Shown here piece after piece: positions 10,166-17,733 of a stretch of DNA of 64,000 nt. The stretch is from Clostridiales bacterium Firm_16. Lineage in GTDB: Bacteria > Bacillota > Clostridia > Saccharofermentanales > Saccharofermentanaceae. Every line of letters starts with the position of its first letter. Position 1 is the stretch's first letter. The notes beneath the pieces were generated by a model that was not told the origin of the DNA, did no database searches, and was given only the letters and a program-made list of their open reading frames with translations. The DNA lies in NCBI GenBank assembly GCA_001604185.1, contig LVAV01000109.1, positions 1-64,000 on the forward strand, written 5' to 3'. The position numbers were made by a program, and so were the translations under genes.

Positions 10166-11667
10166 TGAGTAATCTTTCAACATTTGTGAAGAGAATAAGA
10201 GACATAATGCGTAATGACGCAGGTATCAACGGTGATGCACAGCGAATTGAACAGATAGCGTGGATGCTGTTTTTGAAAGTATACGATTCCAAAGAACAGA
10301 ACTGGTTACTAGATGATGATTATGAATCGATCATTCCGGAGAATTGTCGATGGAGCAATTGGGCAACCGATGATAAATCCGGAGCTGCTATGACTGGAGA
10401 TACGTTACTTGATTTCGTCAACAACACGCTCTTTCCTACGCTAAAGAATTTGGAAGTAACCATGGATACTCCGATTAAAAAGTCGATTGTGAAGACAACC
10501 TTTGAGGATGCGAATCAGTACATGAAGGATGGTGTGTTACTTCGTCAGGTAATCAACGTAATCGATGAACTCGATCTCCAAGATTACGGCGAAAGCCATG
10601 CGTTTGGAGACATTTACGAGAGCATCTTAAGGGAACTCCAAAGTGCTGGTTCAGCTGGTGAATTCTACACGCCTCGTGCGGTCACAGATTTTATGGCGTT
10701 GATGATTCAACCGAAGATTGGTGAGCATGTTGCCGACTTTGCCTGCGGTACTGGCGGATTTCTTACAAGCTGGTTGAAAGAATTAGACAAACAGGTCAAG
10801 ACTGCTGACGACACAGAAGAATTAAACAACTCAATCTATGGTATCGAGAAGAAACAATTCCCATATATGCTTTGTATCACGAACATGCTTCTTCACGATA
10901 TTGATATCCCGCGAGTATATCACGATAACTCACTGTTAAAGGATGTTCTTGATTATACCGAGGATGATCAGTTTGATGTTATTCTCATGAATCCTCCTTA
11001 TGGTGGAAACGAGAAAAATGAAGTAAAGAATCATTTCCCAGCAGATCTTGCAAGTAGTGAAACAGCGGATCTCTTTATGTCGGTTATCATGTATAGATTG
11101 AAGAAAACTGGTCGTGCAGCAGTTATTCTTCCTGATGGTTTCCTGTTCGGAACAGATAATGCTAAAGTAGCTATCAAAAAGAAGTTGCTGTCCGAATTTA
11201 ACTTGCATACGATTGTGCGTATGCCTCACAGTGTTTTCTCTCCGTACACGAGTATTACCACAAACATTCTTTTCTTTGATGCTGGAACGCCTACAAAAGG
11301 AACTTGGTTCTATCGTTTGGATATGCCAGACGGCTACAAGCACTTCTCAAAGACGAAACCAATGAAACTGGAACACTTTCAGCCTGCTATAGATTGGTGG
11401 AAATGTCGTGAAGAAATTACCATCGATGGATTTGAAAAGGCAAAGAAGTATTCTGCCGAGGATATTGCCGGAAGAAACTATAATATCGATTTGTGTGGCT
11501 TTCCTCACGAAGAAGAGGAGATCCTTCCGCCTGATGAACTGATCAGACAGTATCAGGAAAAACGAGCAAGTCTCAATGCCGATATTGATAGAATTCTTGC
11601 TGAGATTACATCTATTCTCGGAATCGACAAACTGGAGGAATGTTTCACTATTACACTGATCACTTAA
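10165..11667 (+). CDS. hsdM: Type I restriction enzyme DNA methyltransferase subunit HsdM
   Basis: An N6-adenine methyltransferase subunit of about 500 aa. It has the N-terminal HsdM helical domain (MSNLSTFVKRIRDIMR), the FYTPR motif (about 165-169), the SAM-binding motif ADFACGTGGF (about 190-199) and the catalytic NPPYGG motif (about 276-281) typical of gamma-type adenine methyltransferases. GAGGT lies 9 bases before the ATG, inside hsdR. The protein ends ...LGIDKLEECFTITLIT, and its last 28 bases overlap the next ORF in another frame. Type I systems normally need HsdS for DNA recognition, and no hsdS is found next to it. Confidence 0.93.
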   Translation: MSNLSTFVKRIRDIMRNDAGINGDAQRIEQIAWMLFLKVYDSKEQNWLLDDDYESIIPENCRWSNWATDDKSGAAMTGDTLLDFVNNTLFPTLKNLEVTMDTPIKKSIVKTTFEDANQYMKDGVLLRQVINVIDELDLQDYGESHAFGDIYESILRELQSAGSAGEFYTPRAVTDFMALMIQPKIGEHVADFACGTGGFLTSWLKELDKQVKTADDTEELNNSIYGIEKKQFPYMLCITNMLLHDIDIPRVYHDNSLLKDVLDYTEDDQFDVILMNPPYGGNEKNEVKNHFPADLASSETADLFMSVIMYRLKKTGRAAVILPDGFLFGTDNAKVAIKKKLLSEFNLHTIVRMPHSVFSPYTSITTNILFFDAGTPTKGTWFYRLDMPDGYKHFSKTKPMKLEHFQPAIDWWKCREEITIDGFEKAKKYSAEDIAGRNYNIDLCGFPHEEEEILPPDELIRQYQEKRASLNADIDRILAEITSILGIDKLEECFTITLIT

Positions 11668-12113
11668 TTTATTCTATAGGACAGATCAACAATCGATTTA
11701 TTATCACGGGAAAAGAGAAGAAAGAATCTTTCAGAATTAGGAAACGAGCCAATTGTAATATTTTTCGTTTTTCTGAAACTGATTTTCCAATTCTAGCAGA
11801 TAAAAAAGCACGAAATTTGATAGAGCATATAGATGAGTATGATCAAGAGATAATAGAAGAATTCCGTGGAGTGGGCGGATTTAACTTGATTGACGAGGAA
11901 ACGCCCCCCAAACTGGTAAGTGATCTTCATAATAATCGACACACTCATATATATACTTTAGATTTGATTGACGGTAAGATTTTGTGTAAGAAGAAAACGG
12001 AATTGTTTGAGATATCGCTCAGTAGTCTGAAGGAAGAATTGGAGCACCTTTTGAAAAATGTCGAGCAGTTTCATAAGCTGGTGTCATCACCGCTATTTGA
12101 GTTTATGATGTGA
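11640..12113 (+). CDS. Unrecognised 157-aa protein in the hsdS position
   Basis: I do not recognise this protein. It starts inside the 3' end of hsdM (GGAGGA directly in front of the ATG, unusually tight spacing) and shares that operon's AT-rich composition. The sequence is charged and mixed alpha/beta: an N-terminal part rich in I/F/R/K, then a helical Asp/Glu-rich middle (about 50-80), and a C-terminal amphipathic helix (SLSSLKEELEHLLKN). There is no transmembrane segment and no target-recognition-domain or central coiled-coil pattern that would make it a complete HsdS; it is also far too short (HsdS is usually around 400 aa). It could be an accessory protein of the KAP/HsdRM locus or an unrelated cargo gene. 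Confidence 0.6.
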   Translation: MFHYYTDHLIYSIGQINNRFIITGKEKKESFRIRKRANCNIFRFSETDFPILADKKARNLIEHIDEYDQEIIEEFRGVGGFNLIDEETPPKLVSDLHNNRHTHIYTLDLIDGKILCKKKTELFEISLSSLKEELEHLLKNVEQFHKLVSSPLFEFMM

Positions 12114-12285
12114 GTTAACTTCTAATGTGGTGACAGAACTGATTTAGTATTAGTACCGGAATGATATAATAAATCCATATGAACTTGCGTATAGGTTTTT
12201 CGTTTTTACTTGTTAAGACAGGATTTCTTGAAGGAGAATCTGGAGGACCGAACCAAGTAGAGCACGGGTTGTAAGGTGAAAGAAG

Positions 12286-12654
12286 ATGGATATCAATCGA
12301 GCGAAGCAGATCATTATGGATAACACGAAGGTGGAGGGGAGCAGCTTTATCTACTACCTTCATGAGAAGAGTGTTTTTGACGTAGAAGGGTTCTGGGATC
12401 TGTACGACAGTATCGTGGCGCTGGTGGAGTGTGAAGAGGAGAAGACGCCGGAGATGACGAAAAATCTCACGGATACTTACCAGAGGATACTGAAGTATTT
12501 CCTGTTCCATTTCGATCCTGCAGATCTGTTTACGATCGAGAACTTTCCGAAGGTGTATATCGGGTATATCGAGAGAATGGAATATGCCCTCATGGCCTAC
12601 TACACCGGAAACATGCGGTTAGTAGCAGAAGACAGTTTTGAGTTGCAGAGATGA
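12286..12654 (+). CDS. Conserved-looking hypothetical protein, 122 aa, helical
   Basis: A small acidic, mostly helical, probably cytosolic protein of unknown function. It has no signal peptide or membrane segment. AAGGTG lies 7 bases before the ATG. The stop codon overlaps the start of the GNAT gene (ATGA), so both are translated from one message. A TATAAT at 12165-12170 lies about 115 bases upstream and may serve the pair. Composition is back to that of the genome body, so the right edge of the AT-rich island lies just before this gene. Confidence 0.7.
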   Translation: MDINRAKQIIMDNTKVEGSSFIYYLHEKSVFDVEGFWDLYDSIVALVECEEEKTPEMTKNLTDTYQRILKYFLFHFDPADLFTIENFPKVYIGYIERMEYALMAYYTGNMRLVAEDSFELQR

Positions 12655-13169
12655 GTATGGATATGCAGAAACTATGGCTAAGGGAAGTAACGGTGAACGA
12701 TGGTCCGGAAGGGCTTCGTTTCCTGAAGGATATCGTGAACGAAGAAGGCATCATGGTGGCCCCGGCCCCAAAAGATATCGATGCAAGTTCTTTTCCCAAG
12801 TGGTTACAGGCGAAAGCAGATACCGCCAAAGGATTGAATATGCCGGAAGGCTTCGTGCCTTGTACGACATACTGGGTCATGCTGGGAGAGAAGATCATCG
12901 GGCTTGCCAACATCAAGCATGAATTGAACGATTTTCTTCGAAAGAAGGGCGGACACATCGGACTGTCCCTGGCGAAGGAATATCGCGGGCGTGGCGTCGG
13001 TTTTGCCACGGCAAAACTTCTCATCGAGCGGGCCCGCACAGAGTTTGGTATCGGTGATATACTTATGACGAATGAACCGGAGAATATCGCCAGCAGGAAA
13101 CTCTGTGAGAAGCTTGGCGCGGAGCTGACGGATATAGATGAACATTGCCATTACTGGATCAGGAAATAG
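12651..13169 (+). CDS. GNAT-family N-acetyltransferase
   Basis: A 172-aa acetyltransferase. The acetyl-CoA-binding motif A is visible as GHIGLSLAKEYRGRGVGFATAKLLIERA (cited in part: YRGRGVGFATAKLL, about residues 108-121), with motif B-like NEPENIASRKLCEKLGAE further on, a typical GNAT ending where the displaced Asn/Leu helix precedes the last strands. The substrate is unknown; the tail (LTDIDEHCHYWIRK) resembles the uncharacterised GNATs that acetylate small amines or antibiotics. It starts in a 4-bp overlap with the 122-aa gene. Confidence 0.85.
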   Translation: MSMDMQKLWLREVTVNDGPEGLRFLKDIVNEEGIMVAPAPKDIDASSFPKWLQAKADTAKGLNMPEGFVPCTTYWVMLGEKIIGLANIKHELNDFLRKKGGHIGLSLAKEYRGRGVGFATAKLLIERARTEFGIGDILMTNEPENIASRKLCEKLGAELTDIDEHCHYWIRK

Positions 13170-13178
13170 GGGGGGCAG

Positions 13179-13256
13179 ATGGAGAACGGCAATCCTGGAA
13201 AGCAATATGAAGAAGTGATCACCGGTGAAGTGATCGAGAGCTTTGAAGAGAAGTGA
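13179..13256 (+). CDS. Possible 25-aa small protein
   Basis: An ORF too short for the track sits exactly in the gap between the GNAT and metallophosphoesterase genes (9 and 12 bases from them). It begins MENGNPGKQYEEV, is acidic, and is preceded by a G-rich run (GGGGGGC) that could act as ribosome site. Its fit into the operon spacing is the main support; no family is recognised. Confidence 0.35.
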   Translation: MENGNPGKQYEEVITGEVIESFEEK

Positions 13257-13268
13257 GGAATTTCATAG

Positions 13269-14081
13269 ATGATCTATGCCATGAGTGATATACACGGAAG
13301 TCTTGCGGCGCTGGAGGAAAATCTGGCGCTTATTGATTTGTCCGGGACGAACCGGCTGGTGCTGTTGGGAGATTACATCGGGTACGGACATGAGTCCTGC
13401 GCAGTGCTGGAGCGGATCCGGGAACTGCAGCGCGAGTACGGTGCGGAGAAGGTGATCGTTCTCAAAGGGAACCACGAGGCGATGTTCCTGGAGTGGATCG
13501 CGGAATATGAGCGGCCGCTTTCTGTGGAAGAAGCGGAGCTGGCGTACGACAGTTGGTTGAAGACTGATGGGGAATATAGGTACAATACGTATAGGACATT
13601 CCTGCCGGTCGAGGTCTTCGAGAAATATCTGAAGTTTGCAGAGAGTGCGGATTTCGCTGCGGGGAATACCGAGGCGGTGCGTCTTCTCATGCGGGAGAAA
13701 GGGGACCTGATCAAATGGCTGCGTGGCCTGCCGCTTTACTATGAGACGAAGGATCAGATCTTCGTGCATGCCGGTGTGGATGAAGAAGCAGGGGAGTACT
13801 GGAACTATGGGACAGGCGAGGAAGTGCTGTTATGGAAGTTCCCGGCTACCTGCGGAAAGTTCTTGAAGACGATTATAGCGGGCCACGTCGGTACAAGCGG
13901 ACTCGCACACGATAGAGCTTTTCACGACGTATTCTACGACGGCGAAAGCCACTACTTCATCGACGGGTCGGTGTATAACCACGGGAAACTGCTGATCCTG
14001 GGGTACGACGAGGCGAGCGGGAAGTATTATCAGATCGAGAAGAGCGGGCGACGCGAGGTGAGAGCGGAGAGGGAAGCGTGA
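13269..14081 (+). CDS. Metallophosphoesterase (PP2A/ApaH-like serine/threonine phosphatase fold)
   Basis: A 270-aa calcineurin-like phosphoesterase with the complete metal-binding set: D7-x-H9 (MSDIHG), GDYIGYG with D35, GNHE at 67-70, HAGV in the middle and AGHVGTSG near the C-terminus. Family members hydrolyse phosphoproteins or diadenosine tetraphosphate; the sequence alone does not tell which. GAGGA lies 9 bases before the ATG. Directly after the TGA stop the same frame continues open for 18 codons to a TAA (ending ...NMRSKYGL), so the present stop might shorten an older C-terminus. It lies in a run of closely spaced small genes with the same orientation. Confidence 0.85.
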   Translation: MIYAMSDIHGSLAALEENLALIDLSGTNRLVLLGDYIGYGHESCAVLERIRELQREYGAEKVIVLKGNHEAMFLEWIAEYERPLSVEEAELAYDSWLKTDGEYRYNTYRTFLPVEVFEKYLKFAESADFAAGNTEAVRLLMREKGDLIKWLRGLPLYYETKDQIFVHAGVDEEAGEYWNYGTGEEVLLWKFPATCGKFLKTIIAGHVGTSGLAHDRAFHDVFYDGESHYFIDGSVYNHGKLLILGYDEASGKYYQIEKSGRREVRAEREA

Positions 14082-14156
14082 CGAGCGATCGATGCGGATA
14101 AAGTGATCGCGAATATGCGGTCGAAGTATGGGCTGTAAAGTACGAGAGGGAAATGT

Positions 14157-14720
14157 ATGGTCAGTGTTTTTGACGTAGACAATATGAATACAAGATTGAA
14201 TATGTACGTGCCGGAGGGGGAGAAGCTTCTGGTGGCGGTGAAGGCTGTGGGAACGGAGATGATCGTGCGTCAGTGTTTCTCGCATGCGAAGCCGCAGCGG
14301 CAGGAGGTTCTGGTGCGGTGCGATGACCCGCAGTGTTTCGTGCTGGATGTGAGCCGGGTGAAGTATGCGACGCACGATATCTATATCGGCATTACCGAGA
14401 ATTATCTCTTGTTCAGCGAGTGCGAGGACTATAAGCATTTCTGGGATTTCAAACCGGCGGTGCAGGGACAGTTCGAACCCCTGGAAGTCACTGAAGATGT
14501 GTCTTTGCTGGGATTCGGGCATGCGCAGGCTTTCACTGATGTGACGAAGTTCGAGTCGAAGAAGGGCCTGCTGGGGATGGTTAAGTTTAAGATCCAGTTC
14601 AAGAACGGATCCAGCTTCTCGTTCTTCATTCCGAAGAAGGCCGGGATCGGCAAGGGGATGCCGAATCACAAGGAGAATATGGAGAAGATCGTGGAGAGAT
14701 TGAACCGGCTGCAGAAGTAG
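14157..14720 (+). CDS. Hypothetical protein, possibly PH-like beta-barrel, 187 aa
   Basis: No named family is recognised. The protein is soluble and beta-rich with alternating hydrophobic strands in the first 150 residues and a C-terminal helix (NMEKIVERLNRLQK). This order (about seven strands then a helix) is reminiscent of bacterial PH-like domains, but that is an inference from pattern only. GAGGG lies 6 bases before the ATG at 14157. It follows the phosphoesterase gene by 75 bases. Confidence 0.65.
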   Translation: MVSVFDVDNMNTRLNMYVPEGEKLLVAVKAVGTEMIVRQCFSHAKPQRQEVLVRCDDPQCFVLDVSRVKYATHDIYIGITENYLLFSECEDYKHFWDFKPAVQGQFEPLEVTEDVSLLGFGHAQAFTDVTKFESKKGLLGMVKFKIQFKNGSSFSFFIPKKAGIGKGMPNHKENMEKIVERLNRLQK

Positions 14721-14823
14721 CGTGTGATTGGTGTGGCTCCGAATATCGTGTCTGTTAAGATGAGGCTGTCTTGCGAGGGTGGTGGTTATACCTGTGGTAG
14801 AAACGACTGCATGGGTGAGATGG

Positions 14824-14829
14824 TATAAT
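14824..14829 (+). promoter_or_regulatory. Candidate -10 box before the S51 peptidase
   Basis: TATAAT 115 bases upstream of the S51 peptidase start, in the 223-bp gap that follows the 187-aa gene. No convincing -35 hexamer is visible. Confidence 0.35.
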
Positions 14830-14902
14830 GGCTTTGGACGTGTGCGCATTGTGCATATGAGTACAAGATCGTGCGGGGCGCAACCGGAGGGGGAACTGCG
14901 AT

Positions 14903-14959
14903 ATGAATGATGCGCGCTCAGGGCGCGAGGAGGATAATCAGAAATGCATATATTTTTGA
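14903..14959 (+). CDS. Possible 18-aa leader peptide overlapping the S51 peptidase start
   Basis: ATG with a good ribosome site (GGAGGGG, 10 bases upstream) opens an 18-codon ORF beginning MNDARSGREED and stopping 16 bases inside the next gene, in another frame. It could couple translation to the peptidase gene, but may be chance. Confidence 0.25.
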   Translation: MNDARSGREEDNQKCIYF

Positions 14960-15699
14960 CCAGTATTTTGGGTGGGTCATATAAGATCGAGGACGTGCGG
15001 ATCGCGTGTCCGCTGTTGTCGGATAACGGTTTTCTCAAAAAGGTTCGGGCGTTGTGGCCGAAGGGGGCGAAGGTCCTCATGTTCTGTGCTTCGCCGGACA
15101 ACTATGAAAAGAACGATTCCCTGCTGGATTGTTTTCACGAAGCCCTGGAAATGAGCGGGCTGAGTTTCTCGAGCATAAAGATGTGTGACGACCGGACCGA
15201 ATCCCTGGTGGACAGTATCGGGGAGATGGATGTGGTGATCTTGACTGGGGGCCATGTGCCGACGCAGAATGCGTTCTTTAAGAAGATCGGATTGAAGGAG
15301 AAACTGGGTTCCTTCGACGGGATCCTGATGGCTTTGAGTGCGGGTTCCATGAACTGCGCGGAGACGGTGTATGCCGGACCGGAGCTGGAGGGAGAGGCCA
15401 TTGATCCGAATTACCAACGCTGGATCCCCGGACTGGGACTGACGGATGTGAATATCTATCCGCATTTTCAGTACCTGCGGGAGGAGACGCTGGACGGTCT
15501 TCGTCTGACGGAAGACATTACCATGCCGGACAGTAAGATCCACGAAATCCTGGCTTTGAACGATGGCAGCTACATAGAGATTGATGAGACGGGGGAGACG
15601 ACGGTGCACGGCGAGGCGTACCTCTTCCGGGACGGGGCGCTGGAGCAGATATGCAGCGACCAAGAATCTGTAAAATTGAAAGGAAGATACAATGAGTAA
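14944..15699 (+). CDS. Peptidase E-like protein, serine peptidase family S51
   Basis: A 251-aa protein of the class-I-glutamine-amidotransferase-like fold. The nucleophile elbow is ALSAGSMN with Ser132, matching the S51 motif GxSAG. Upstream VVILTGGHVPTQNAFF matches the conserved TGG(N/H) segment. S51 enzymes are cytosolic; PepE cleaves Asp-X dipeptides and cyanophycinase-like members cut other substrates. The substrate is not readable here. AGGAGG at 14929-14934 supports the ATG. Its end overlaps the next GNAT gene by 8 bases, so the two are co-translated. Confidence 0.82.
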   Translation: MHIFLTSILGGSYKIEDVRIACPLLSDNGFLKKVRALWPKGAKVLMFCASPDNYEKNDSLLDCFHEALEMSGLSFSSIKMCDDRTESLVDSIGEMDVVILTGGHVPTQNAFFKKIGLKEKLGSFDGILMALSAGSMNCAETVYAGPELEGEAIDPNYQRWIPGLGLTDVNIYPHFQYLREETLDGLRLTEDITMPDSKIHEILALNDGSYIEIDETGETTVHGEAYLFRDGALEQICSDQESVKLKGRYNE

Positions 15700-16162
15700 C
15701 GATATAAGAGTTGAATTAGTAAAAGATCCGGAGCAGAAGACGAAGATCGCGCGCGAGATACTGGAGTCTTTGCTGGAGTGGTTCGAGGTAGAGGAATCCC
15801 GGGAAGGGTATATCAAGGGCAGCGCGGAGCAGACCATGGTGGTGGCCTGGGACGGCGAGACGCCTGCGGGATTTCTGTGTCTGAAGGAGACGGGTAAGGA
15901 TACCACGGGGATCGAGGTTATGGGGGTGAAGAAAGAGTACCACCGCCACGGCGTCGGCAGGAAGCTTTTCGAGCTGGCGAAGGAGATCGCCAAGAGCGAG
16001 GGGTATTCCTTCATGCAGGTGAAGACTGTGCAGATGGGGTACTATGAGGATTACGACCGGACTAACCGTTTCTACCTCGGCGTGGGTTTCAAAGAGTTGG
16101 AAGTGATCCCGGTGATCTGGGGCGAGGAGAACCCGTGCCAGATTTACGTGATGGCGCTGTGA
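15692..16162 (+). CDS. GNAT-family N-acetyltransferase
   Basis: A 156-aa acetyltransferase with motif A GVKKEYHRHGVGRKLFELAKE (core HRHGVGRKLF, about residues 87-96) and a C-terminal part (NRFYLGVGFKELEVIP) typical of GNATs that act on small molecules or protein termini. AAAGGA precedes the ATG by 7 bases. It overlaps the S51 peptidase gene by 8 bases. Substrate unknown. Confidence 0.87.
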   Translation: MSNDIRVELVKDPEQKTKIAREILESLLEWFEVEESREGYIKGSAEQTMVVAWDGETPAGFLCLKETGKDTTGIEVMGVKKEYHRHGVGRKLFELAKEIAKSEGYSFMQVKTVQMGYYEDYDRTNRFYLGVGFKELEVIPVIWGEENPCQIYVMAL

Positions 16163-16209
16163 AGGAACCTCGCTTGCGTTCTTCTTTTGAACGATAATGT
16201 TTACTATTG

Positions 16210-16238
16210 TTGACGTTAAGCGCGTTAGTGTATACAAT
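16210..16238 (+). promoter_or_regulatory. Promoter of the HipB-like regulator gene with CGTTA repeats
   Basis: TTGACG, 17 bases, TACAAT gives a near-consensus sigma-A promoter 36 bases before the regulator start. Three copies of CGTTA (16214, 16223, 16245) sit in and just after the promoter and are candidate half-sites for autoregulation by the encoded helix-turn-helix protein. Confidence 0.65.
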
Positions 16239-16273
16239 AGAAAACGTTAATTAGATTTTCTTGAGGAGAAAAC

Positions 16274-16594
16274 ATGAAGAAAGCAGCGTACAATATTCTA
16301 CCGGATACAGAGAAAGTATTGATGCAATTGGGGGAGCAGATCAAGCTGGCGAGATTGAGACGGAATCTCCCGGCGGAGCTTGTTGCTGAACGTGCCGGCA
16401 TCAGTCGGGCATCCTTGTGGAAGGTCGAATCAGGGAACCCGGCAGTGGCTATGGGTATTTATGCCGCAGTTCTTCATGCTCTGAATAACATGGATAAGGA
16501 CTTGCTTCTTGTTGCGAAGGATGATGTCATGGGTAGACAGATCCAAGATCTTGAACTTCGAGTTGGAAAGCGGGCACGAAGGAGAAAGAACTGA
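16274..16594 (+). CDS. XRE/Cro helix-turn-helix regulator, HipB-like antitoxin
   Basis: A 106-aa protein with an N-terminal extension and one HTH_3 domain (about residues 18-75: LGEQIKLARLRRNL, AERAGISRASLWKVE) and a basic tail (RVGKRARRRKN). Ribosome site GAGGAG is 5 bases before the ATG. The stop overlaps the ATG of a hipA remnant (TGATG), the usual hipBA arrangement, which is why I call it HipB-like. With the toxin gene gutted, it would be an orphan antitoxin/regulator. Confidence 0.82.
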   Translation: MKKAAYNILPDTEKVLMQLGEQIKLARLRRNLPAELVAERAGISRASLWKVESGNPAVAMGIYAAVLHALNNMDKDLLLVAKDDVMGRQIQDLELRVGKRARRRKN

Positions 16595-16827
16595 TGGCTA
16601 GAACAGAGCAGTGTATATGTCTATGATAGTTTCAGTGAAGAAAGCCCGCTAAACTTGCTGTCTCTGTTGCTCCGCGTTTCGGAATCGAGGCGCAGTCTGC
16701 AGAAAAAATATCAGATGAAATGATCCGCATCGTTCGAGAAAATTGGAAGAAACTTGCCGCGAAGTATGGGTTGTCTCGTGGACAGATCGAGAATATGCGT
16801 CCGGCGTTTCAGATTTGCGAGCTGTGA
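16594..16827 (+). pseudogene. Internally deleted hipA-like toxin remnant
   Basis: The start ATG overlaps the HipB-like stop. The beginning reads MARTEQ, then a shift to the +1 frame gives VYVYDSFSEESP, which is like the N-terminus of HipA proteins of Clostridia. From about 16642 the original frame resumes with AVSVAPRFGI and runs through NWKKLAAKYGLSRGQIENMR to a TGA at 16825-16827, which matches the C-terminal helices of HipA. The whole kinase core (some 300+ residues) is missing, so this is a deletion product with a frameshift, not an intact gene. Family assignment is from remembered HipA ends, not a search. Confidence 0.65.
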
Positions 16828-16921
16828 TAGAATCGCTGTCTTGCGTAACCTGCCTCGGACGCGTGCGGGATATCCAGTCATATTTTGGCAAACCGGCAAT
16901 ATTTCTTTTCCGAGGATTCGG

Positions 16922-16927
16922 TATAAT
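16922..16927 (+). promoter_or_regulatory. Candidate -10 box for the LURP-one-like gene
   Basis: TATAAT 60 bases before the start of the LURP-one-like gene, just after the hipA remnant. No clear -35. Confidence 0.4.
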
Positions 16928-16986
16928 CGAGCGTAGAAACCGAAGAGTGTTTCGGAGTTCCGATTGGAACGGGAAAGGAAGTTTTT

Positions 16987-17583
16987 ATGGGCACTCATTC
17001 AGCTGTTCACAGATTCCACGAGGCGGGATCGGATCCGAACGTAAACAATGTCATGAAGTTTCGTGAACCGGCGCACTCGCTCTATACATCGACAAAAGTT
17101 TTCACGATCCATCACCATATCGATATTATGGACGACAACATGAATGTCGTGTATCAGTCTCGCAGTAAGGCGCTTTCGCTTCACGACAAGACGGATATCA
17201 CAGACAGCAACGGACGTTTTGTTGCGCATATCGAGAGAAAGTTGTTTTCCTTTCATGAAAGACATTTCATCACCATGGCCGATGGTTTTGCCTTCGAGTT
17301 ATCGAATGAACTGTTCCATCTTGTGAAGGACATTACGAATATCGAGGGACTGGGCTGGCAGCTTCAGGGTAATCTGCTGGGACTGAACTTCGAACTGTAC
17401 GATGAGTATGATGATATCGTTGCCGTCATCGGCCAGAAGATGTTCTCGATCCATGACAAGTACTGCATCGATATTTATCAGCCAGACAAAGAGGCGATCG
17501 TTGTGGCGATCCTCGTGGCTCTCCAGCATATGATCCGTGATCGTCAGTCTTCGAGCGGCAGCGGTGGCGGCGGTTCGAACTGA
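16987..17583 (+). CDS. LURP-one-related (tubby-like beta-barrel) family protein
   Basis: A 198-aa protein with the repeating strand pattern of LURP-one/YxjI proteins: FTIHHHIDIMDD, LSLHDKTDITDS, FSFHERHFITMA, LNFELYDEYDDIVAVIGQKMFSIHDKYCIDI. This group folds as a closed 12-strand barrel around a helix and is related to tubby/phospholipid scramblases; the bacterial function is not known. The C-terminus is Ser/Gly-rich (SSSGSGGGGSN). AAAGGAAG precedes the ATG. No signal peptide. Confidence 0.8.
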   Translation: MGTHSAVHRFHEAGSDPNVNNVMKFREPAHSLYTSTKVFTIHHHIDIMDDNMNVVYQSRSKALSLHDKTDITDSNGRFVAHIERKLFSFHERHFITMADGFAFELSNELFHLVKDITNIEGLGWQLQGNLLGLNFELYDEYDDIVAVIGQKMFSIHDKYCIDIYQPDKEAIVVAILVALQHMIRDRQSSSGSGGGGSN

Positions 17584-17622
17584 GACGACCCGGTGAGAGA
17601 ACAAAACACACGCACCACAATT

Positions 17623-17651
17623 TCACTATTTCTAGTGATGTACGATTTTTC
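17623..17651 (+). terminator. Hairpin with T tract after the LURP-one-like gene
   Basis: TCACTA/TAGTGA stem with loop TTTC followed, after 8 bases, by TTTTT. A similar sequence occurs inverted at 22690-22723. Confidence 0.4.
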
Positions 17652-17733
17652 TCCCTATGATACTCTCTACTCGAAGCACACAGATCTGTGTGCTTCTTGT
17701 TCAAATTGATTTTGAAAGGAATGAGAGAAGAAT

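Noticed and set aside
11640-12113. Truncated HsdS
   Set aside because: No target-recognition domain or conserved central helix pattern could be seen, so I list it as unrecognised instead.
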